Of a stretch of DNA of 10,409 bases, positions 5,910 to 10,409 are shown in pieces. Origin of the DNA: an uncultured Planctomycetaceae bacterium (GTDB lineage: Bacteria > Planctomycetota > Planctomycetia > Planctomycetales > Planctomycetaceae). The DNA lies in assembly GCA_903823545.1 (NCBI GenBank), contig CAIJTL010001425.1, forward strand, positions 1 through 10,409, read 5' to 3'. The notes under the pieces were generated by a model. It was given only the letters and a program-made list of their open reading frames with translations, was not told the DNA's origin and searched no databases. Both the position numbers and the translations under genes were made by a program. Position 1 is the first letter of the stretch; every line of letters begins with the position of its first letter.

Positions 5910-7241
5910 TTATGACGATGGACCGAATTTTCGATTGAAGTCCTGTTGAATGTTAGGAATTCGTCCCGCTTCCCGTTCCCAAATTGCTTTCAGTGGGAAT
6001 TCTTCGGGCTGGATTTGATTCTTCAACTGATAGATCTTTTGCCACAACATCACGGCCCACAGGCCCTCTTCGAGCGTATTGTCGTCCATGCCAAGATCGG
6101 GGTAGGTTTCGAGCATTAACTCGTACCTCTTCAGCCCGGAGTCGAGGGCCTCTTGGGATGCTTCGAGGTCACCCTTCTTGAAGAGTTGTTCGGCTTCGTA
6201 AAGCTCACGATGCACGCCTTGCGTGTTAACTTGCATCTCAGCATGAGCTTTCGTTCGCCAGAACTTGTAGTTGGAAACCTTTTGGTGAATGTCGATCGCT
6301 CTTTCGACTAATGGTCGATCAACTTTGGAGGTGTCAGCGATCTGGTCGACATCCTTTGCGTCGGCTTCCAGATAAATCTCGAAATCGTCTTCTTGGAAAA
6401 CCATCTTGCCGAACCCCTCAACCCAATCCTTGTAAGCTAGTGACCAAGCATTGCGAGTGGTTTCGTCGAACAGACCTTCTTTTTGCAGAGCTTCCGCGTA
6501 GTCGAGTTGCGAGCGAGCAGGGTAAGAGCGGAAGAGCGCACGCATCATGATGTGCTGCTCGTGTTGTTCTTCAGCGTCATTGGCTTTCTGATACCACTCT
6601 TTAGCAACCAGATAGTTGTCCTTCCCTTCGGGATTGATGTCTGAGTCTGGTCCGTTGGGGTAACGATCTTTATCGGGGTCGATTTTGAAGAACTTACGGA
6701 AGTGCTTCCATTCGTCAGCCCGTCCGATCTTTTGACCCAATGTTCGACCGGTCTCCCAATAGACTTCAGGATGCCGACGATTCTTTTCGGCCCCTTGCAT
6801 CAAGAACTTGGCGCCTTCCTTCACCCAAAAATAGCGATCTTCAACCGCGTCCCATTCGGCAGAGACGTTGTACGCTAAGTTCCAGCCAAGATAGCGCCAG
6901 ACTTGAATGTAGTGCGGCTGTAAAAGAATCACCGACTCGGTGGTGGCTCTCATCTGAGCCCACTGTTTACGGTCTTTTTGCGTGTCGAGTTCCATTCGTA
7001 GCAAGTTGACAGCGATCCCGCGCATCCCAAGCAAAACGAGATTCATTGTCGCGCTCGTGGGATCGACCTTACCCAAGCTGCTTTCGCCAAGATCATGCGT
7101 CTGCCGCAGCCGTGCAAGTTGTCCGCCGGAACTGGCTTCATCTGTGGCAGGCATTCCCAACAAGATGATGGGGACCATCAACACGACGATACCGATGAGA
7201 TACGCCACTTTTCGCTGTTGTGCTGTCAGTTGTTCAATCAT
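5910..7241 (-). CDS. Membrane-anchored TPR-like protein linked to the ABC transporter
   Basis: The product has 443 residues. Seen: one N-terminal membrane helix at about 13-30 (LIGIVVLMVPIILLG) without a convincing cleavage site, so it is probably an anchor; then a soluble helical part with TPR-like pairs, for example around 104-150 (LQPHYIQVWRYLGWNLAYN) and 343-380 (RELYEAEQLFKKGDLEASQEAL). A loop at 187-209 is rich in Asp, Asn, Pro and Gly. The anchor implies the body faces the periplasm side. ATG 7241 overlaps the permease stop in an ATGA arrangement, with GGAAG just upstream; this strongly supports coupled translation and a shared complex. Longer in-frame reading to 7346 would run inside the permease gene and is rejected. 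I know no named family. A scaffold or assembly role beside the ABC pair is inference. Confidence 0.85.
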   Translation of the reverse strand: MIEQLTAQQRKVAYLIGIVVLMVPIILLGMPATDEASSGGQLARLRQTHDLGESSLGKVDPTSATMNLVLLGMRGIAVNLLRMELDTQKDRKQWAQMRATTESVILLQPHYIQVWRYLGWNLAYNVSAEWDAVEDRYFWVKEGAKFLMQGAEKNRRHPEVYWETGRTLGQKIGRADEWKHFRKFFKIDPDKDRYPNGPDSDINPEGKDNYLVAKEWYQKANDAEEQHEQHIMMRALFRSYPARSQLDYAEALQKEGLFDETTRNAWSLAYKDWVEGFGKMVFQEDDFEIYLEADAKDVDQIADTSKVDRPLVERAIDIHQKVSNYKFWRTKAHAEMQVNTQGVHRELYEAEQLFKKGDLEASQEALDSGLKRYELMLETYPDLGMDDNTLEEGLWAVMLWQKIYQLKNQIQPEEFPLKAIWEREAGRIPNIQQDFNRKFGPSS

Positions 7242-8821
7242 TTCGCTTCCAGCTCCCTCAGCGTAAGGCTGTAGTAGCCGACTAAAAGACACGGAACCAA
7301 GTAACCCACAGTCATCGCGATGCACTTCGCCATCGCAGTTGACCACGGCACGTCGAACCCGTTAGCCACGTAGGGTGACATCACGAAGTAACTCAAATCA
7401 GGAATCAGATGTTGCACCAACCACAGCCCGCCCATGAACAAGTTGTCGATCGACTGCATCAGTTTGACTCCGAAGTTGTCAGGAAGTTGAAGGGTATCGT
7501 TCATGTGTGTGATGAGCCGATACCAAGACTCGATCGGGCCACCACCCTTTTGCTCGCCTGTGATCAGTTTGAGCATGAACTCGCGGAATCCCTGACCGAC
7601 AAGGAGAACTGTAAAGGTCAGAAGAATCGAGACCGGGCCTTTCACAAATGTGCTCGAGGTGACGCCGATTGAAATCAAAAAGATCGACAGCAACAGCACT
7701 CCAACGACGGCTTTGAAATAGCCAACAACGAATGACCGATCTGGCATGCGAATGAACATGTCAGGCCTTGCCATGCCGAGATACTGCCCAGCATCCAGAC
7801 ATTGAACCTCGACCGTCAACGTGTTTTGATCAACGACGTCATCAAACAAATCAACGGTACGGTTATCGTTCTTGTCTTCATCAAAGAACGAGATCTGCCG
7901 ATCAACATCTTTTTCATTGAGCCCAAACTCTGCGACCTCAAACGACCCCAGCGGAACTCGCAGGCCCTTGGTTGGGTTAACCAAGACGTAGCGCACCAAC
8001 AGCGATTGTCCGATTCTTCCTTTGTGTGTCCGGAAGGCCTCAAAGCGAGATTCAAACCGAACGTTGTCGGTAACTTTGTCCATTGGGAACTTGTAGACGG
8101 CTGATGATCTCGTCCCCCCTTCGACGTAGCTGCGAAACTCCCAGATGTCGCCTGTATTGACACCCTTGTCAGTGAGGTTTCCTTCGCGATCAAGAAAGCT
8201 CAATTCGCCATAGACAGGGACTCGACAAATTAGTTCCGCATTGTTGGGAACCTGTCGTCGTATCCAGACATAACCGACAACTCCCATCATTGAAACGATT
8301 AGACTTGCAACGATGGAAAAGCCGAGGATGCGCCCCATCACGATTTCGTTACGACGTACTGGTTTTGTTACGATTGTGTGAATCGAGCGCAATCGAATGT
8401 CTTCTGGCAGTCCCCAGCACGACAACAGCAGGACGACTGGCAGTGTGAGCCATGAGATCGTTGTCAGAGCGAAGCTAACGGCGTTCTTGACTTGTAGGTC
8501 TGCACGCAGATCAGACTCAAGGAACCACCCAGCAAACATGACCAATGATGCAAAGACAACAAAGACAAACAGTGCTTTGCGTCGCACCGCTTCTTTGATT
8601 GTCAGCAATGAGATTGCCCAAATTCGGCGTGGTGAAATCCCCAGAAAGTCATGCAAACCTTGCCAAACTCGGCCCATAACGGCCGTTGGCCCGGACGCTC
8701 CGTAAACGCCCAAGGCGATCAATACAGATACCGAAAAGACAATACCCGCGAAGCAGCCAAACACGAGCACCCAGTGCAGCAACGCAGGGCCGAACAAAAA
8801 CGGAGCGTGATCGAACGTCAT
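7238..8821 (-). CDS. ABC-2 type permease (NosY-like) with a large extracytoplasmic insertion
   Basis: Membrane subunit that should pair with the upstream ATPase. The product has 527 residues from ATG 8821, chosen because GAGAAG precedes it by about 5 bases; a GTG at 8827 is in frame. Probable membrane helices are at about 12-41, 82-101, 115-140, 166-188, 364-388, 396-412 and 497-520. The basic stretch RLRSIHTIVTKPVRRNEIVMGR (written here as its family hallmark, about 143-164) lies before helix 4 and should be cytoplasmic, as in NosY-type permeases called multi-copper enzyme maturation permeases. This places residues about 190-363 outside the cytoplasm. That domain contains DKNDNRTVDLFD, an EF-hand-like loop. 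It overlaps the TPR-like gene by 4 bases. Substrate unknown; gliding-type or lipid export systems are alternatives. Confidence 0.9.
   Translation of the reverse strand: MTFDHAPFLFGPALLHWVLVFGCFAGIVFSVSVLIALGVYGASGPTAVMGRVWQGLHDFLGISPRRIWAISLLTIKEAVRRKALFVFVVFASLVMFAGWFLESDLRADLQVKNAVSFALTTISWLTLPVVLLLSCWGLPEDIRLRSIHTIVTKPVRRNEIVMGRILGFSIVASLIVSMMGVVGYVWIRRQVPNNAELICRVPVYGELSFLDREGNLTDKGVNTGDIWEFRSYVEGGTRSSAVYKFPMDKVTDNVRFESRFEAFRTHKGRIGQSLLVRYVLVNPTKGLRVPLGSFEVAEFGLNEKDVDRQISFFDEDKNDNRTVDLFDDVVDQNTLTVEVQCLDAGQYLGMARPDMFIRMPDRSFVVGYFKAVVGVLLLSIFLISIGVTSSTFVKGPVSILLTFTVLLVGQGFREFMLKLITGEQKGGGPIESWYRLITHMNDTLQLPDNFGVKLMQSIDNLFMGGLWLVQHLIPDLSYFVMSPYVANGFDVPWSTAMAKCIAMTVGYLVPCLLVGYYSLTLRELEAK
7841..7876 (-). 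other. EF-hand-like loop coded within the permease's outside domain
   Basis: Twelve codons give D-K-N-D-N-R-T-V-D-L-F-D. Acidic or Asn side chains fall at positions 1, 3, 5, 9 and 12, with a hydrophobic residue at 8, as in calcium loops of EF-hand or dockerin type. The usual glycine at 6 is Arg. A second acidic run (FFDED) precedes it. Calcium binding is inference. Confidence 0.4.
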
Positions 8822-8944
8822 AGTCACTTCTCGGAATCATGGCGATTTTCTGAAGAGCGTCGCCAAGCATTGTGCAGAGTCGAATATAGAAACAACGTCT
8901 TTGGGCTTTTGGGGCCGAACAGAATCCCAACATTCCAATCGAAG
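8822..8944. other. Intra-operon gap between ATPase and permease genes
   Basis: This 123-base stretch has no convincing gene. On the leftward strand it holds TATATT (complement of 8883-8888), which resembles a -10 box, but no matching -35 box is placed 16-18 bases upstream. The permease ribosome binding site lies at its left end. An internal promoter is possible but unsupported. Confidence 0.4.
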
Positions 8945-9841
8945 CTAAGTTTTTTCAGACCCGGTAGGAACATAGCGCTGCCCCGGACGTTCTTGACTCT
9001 TCTGGACAGTTTTGAGGAACAGGTCTTCCAAGCTGTTGGTTGGATGGCCGTGTCGCAAAAGCTTGGCGTTGTGTTTGGCCAAGACGGCCTCAATATCTAT
9101 CACAGCTTCAGGGCTTAGCTTGGAAGTGAGAAGTTCGGTCTCGTGTTGCTCTTTCAGCAAGTCTTCGACGCTTCCCAATTCCTTAAGTTCGCCGGCGTAG
9201 AGAATCGCGATGCGGTCGCAGACGTCTTGCACGTCAGCCAACAGGTGGCTGCACATCACGACCGACTTTCCTTCGTCACGCAGTTTGACGATCAAATCTT
9301 TCATATCGCGCGAGCCAAGCGGATCGAGTCCGCTTGTCGGTTCGTCGAGCAGAACGAGGTCTGGATCGTTGATCAATGCTTGGGCGAGGCCGATACGGCG
9401 CGTCATGCCCTTTGAGTATTCCTTTAGTTGCCGCTTTCGAGCATTCTGCAAGCCTACCTTTTCGATCAGTTGATTTGCCCGCTCTTTGCGCTGTTGGGCT
9501 GACATATCGAAAAGGCGACCATAGAAGTCGAGCGTTTCTTCCGCATTTAAGAACCGATAAAGGTACGACTCTTCCGGCAAGTAGCCGATCCACTCGTTCT
9601 TGGACACATCAGAGGCCGGCTTGCCCAAAACGTTGATTTCCCCTTCAGTCGGAAACAACAAGCCCAGTAGCAGTTTCATGGTCGTCGTCTTTCCCGAACC
9701 GTTTGGTCCGAGGAGTCCGAAAACCTCTCCCTTTTTCACTTCGAGACTCAGCGAGTTAAGGGCTCTAACTTTTTTGCGGCCCCAAAAATCGCGGTAGATC
9801 TTGGTGAGATTCTTAATCTGAATAACTGGCTGCTTCTCCAT
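8945..9841 (-). CDS. ABC transporter ATP-binding protein (NosF/CcmA-like)
   Basis: ATPase subunit that powers the permease encoded next. The product has 298 residues. Seen: Walker A GPNGSGKT at 45-52; YLPEE at 88-91 where a Q-loop glutamine is usual; signature as YSKGM at 142-146, a degenerate form of LSGGQ common in this subfamily; Walker B LVLLDE at 162-167 followed by PTSGLDP; and the switch histidine at 199 in CSHLL. The C-terminal 85 residues form the extra region normal for ABC-2 export ATPases. ATG 9841 has a weak purine-rich site upstream. A gap of 123 bases separates it from the permease, larger than elsewhere in the operon. It is the first gene of the unit. Drug, lipid or protein export, or help in cofactor assembly, are all possible. 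Confidence 0.95.
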   Translation of the reverse strand: MEKQPVIQIKNLTKIYRDFWGRKKVRALNSLSLEVKKGEVFGLLGPNGSGKTTTMKLLLGLLFPTEGEINVLGKPASDVSKNEWIGYLPEESYLYRFLNAEETLDFYGRLFDMSAQQRKERANQLIEKVGLQNARKRQLKEYSKGMTRRIGLAQALINDPDLVLLDEPTSGLDPLGSRDMKDLIVKLRDEGKSVVMCSHLLADVQDVCDRIAILYAGELKELGSVEDLLKEQHETELLTSKLSPEAVIDIEAVLAKHNAKLLRHGHPTNSLEDLFLKTVQKSQERPGQRYVPTGSEKT

Positions 9842-9893
9842 CGACCCGCACCCTAGAAAATGAAAAAGGAAAGGACGATCGAACTTCTACCGA

Positions 9894-9916
9894 AACTCCG
9901 CAACAATTGCAGAGTT
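9894..9916. repeat. Short near-perfect inverted repeat in the ABC leader
   Basis: Two 10-base arms (9894-9903 and 9907-9916) with one mismatch flank a CAA loop. It lies 53 bases before the ATPase start in the leftward transcript. It could be a leader hairpin or an operator. No T tract is attached, so a terminator is unlikely. Confidence 0.55.
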
Positions 9917-10028
9917 GCCGAGCGACAGAATGAATTGTCTGCGAGTACGCACTTCGTGACCGCAAATGTTGGGCTGTTCTTGTGTGACCAAAGAAATGTC
10001 GGCACCTAAAGTAATCGCAGGACCGGGC

Positions 10029-10057
10029 AATCTAGGGTTGCTGTATTGACGTTGCAA
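10029..10057 (-). promoter_or_regulatory. Weak sigma70-like promoter candidate for the ABC operon
   Basis: Read leftward, TTGCAA (10052-10057) and TAGATT (complement of 10029-10034) are 17 bases apart. Each matches 4 of 6 consensus positions. The predicted transcript start would leave a leader of about 180 bases. Planctomycete promoters are poorly defined, so this is only a candidate. Confidence 0.25.
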
Positions 10058-10173
10058 GTTTGTGTGTCAACGCTGGTAACGTCTGTCAAAGGTCCGCAGA
10101 TTAGAGTTTCGGTTGTGACATCTTGAGAAAGACTGCCGACACGGCCTCAGCATGAATTTACGGAGAATCTCGA

Positions 10174-10409
10174 ATGAAATTTGCAATTTGCCAAGAGTTG
10201 TTTGAAAACTGGGACTGGGAGCGTCAGTGCCAATTTGCGAGCGAATTGGGATACACGGGCTTGGAGCTTGCTCCGTTCACTCTTGCGACTCGAATCACGG
10301 AAGTCTCGCCTGAGCAACGTCGCGAACTGCGACTGACTGCCGAGAAGTATGGGATGCAGATCATCGGACTGCATTGGCTCTTGGCGAAAACAGAAGGGCT
10401 GCATCTGAC
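10174..10409 (+). CDS. Sugar phosphate isomerase/epimerase-like protein, 5' part
   Basis: Only the first 78 codons are present; the gene runs off the right edge. ATG 10174 follows GGAG (10162-10165) by 8 bases, a good ribosome binding site. The product starts MKFAICQELFENWDWERQC, then ELGYTGLELAPFTLA, SPEQRRELRLTAEKYG and MQIIGLHWLLAKTEGLHL. This is the first two beta-alpha units of a xylose-isomerase-like TIM barrel, with the typical E in GLEL and H in GLHW positions that line the active site and often bind metal. Members isomerise or epimerise sugars or related polyols, and substrate cannot be told from this part. It is transcribed away from the ABC operon. An AP endonuclease-type member of the same fold is much less likely. 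Confidence 0.85.
   Translation, partial: MKFAICQELFENWDWERQCQFASELGYTGLELAPFTLATRITEVSPEQRRELRLTAEKYGMQIIGLHWLLAKTEGLHL

Larger units (their letters stand above)
9842..10173. other. Divergent intergenic region between the ABC operon and the isomerase-like gene
   Basis: A stretch of 332 bases with no convincing gene on either strand. It must carry promoters for both directions. It contains a hairpin at 9894-9916, a cluster of TTGAC/GTCAA and GACGTT/AACGTC inverted repeats at 10046-10089, and one weak leftward sigma70-like promoter. No riboswitch or RNA gene is recognised. Confidence 0.7.

Noticed and set aside
7242..7346. Extension of the TPR-like protein upstream to 7346
   Set aside because: It would overlap the permease gene by over 100 bases. 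ATG 7241 has the ATGA overlap, a ribosome binding site and a normal membrane-anchor N-terminus.
8835..8858. Hairpin with GGCGA/TCGCC arms between ATPase and permease genes
   Set aside because: Only 5 paired bases around a 14-base loop and no T tract; likely chance.

Overview
The window looks like chromosomal housekeeping DNA from a planctomycete, probably of the Gimesia/Rubinisphaera/Planctomicrobium type. This is an inference. It rests on the mix of protein families, the weak or absent Shine-Dalgarno sites before many starts, and small membrane and TPR-like proteins of a kind I associate with that phylum. No rRNA, tRNA, CRISPR array, insertion sequence or phage gene is visible.

Left part (1-2240). 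ilvE, for branched-chain amino acid transamination, runs rightward. It converges with a small leftward gene for a one-helix membrane protein of unknown function. A rightward gene follows for an exported protein with a C-terminal YHS/TRASH-like cysteine module, suggesting metal binding.

Central part (2254-9841). Seven leftward genes appear to form one transcription unit of about 7.6 kb. In transcript order they are: an ABC-2 type ATPase (NosF-like); its permease (NosY-like, with a large extracytoplasmic insertion); a membrane-anchored TPR-like protein that overlaps the permease stop by 4 bases; rsfS (ribosome silencing factor); a small two-helix membrane protein whose frame appears broken; argS; and trpF. 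A U-tract hairpin that contains the trpF stop codon, and whose far end is the stop codon of the converging gene, probably ends the unit. The first three genes should act together as an export or membrane-remodelling complex. The rest supply translation (rsfS, argS) and tryptophan synthesis (trpF).

Right part (9842-10409). A 332-base divergent intergenic region carries short inverted repeats. It is followed by the 5' end of a rightward sugar phosphate isomerase/epimerase-like gene cut by the window edge.

Most worth a second look: the apparent single-base frameshift in the small membrane gene; the 23-bp-arm hairpin at the start of rsfS; the compact terminator shared by two convergent stop codons; the EF-hand-like loop in the permease's outside domain; and the coiled-coil insertion in ArgRS. 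I see no clear novel defence or mobile system. The best candidate for an undescribed functional unit is the ABC ATPase-permease-TPR trio.
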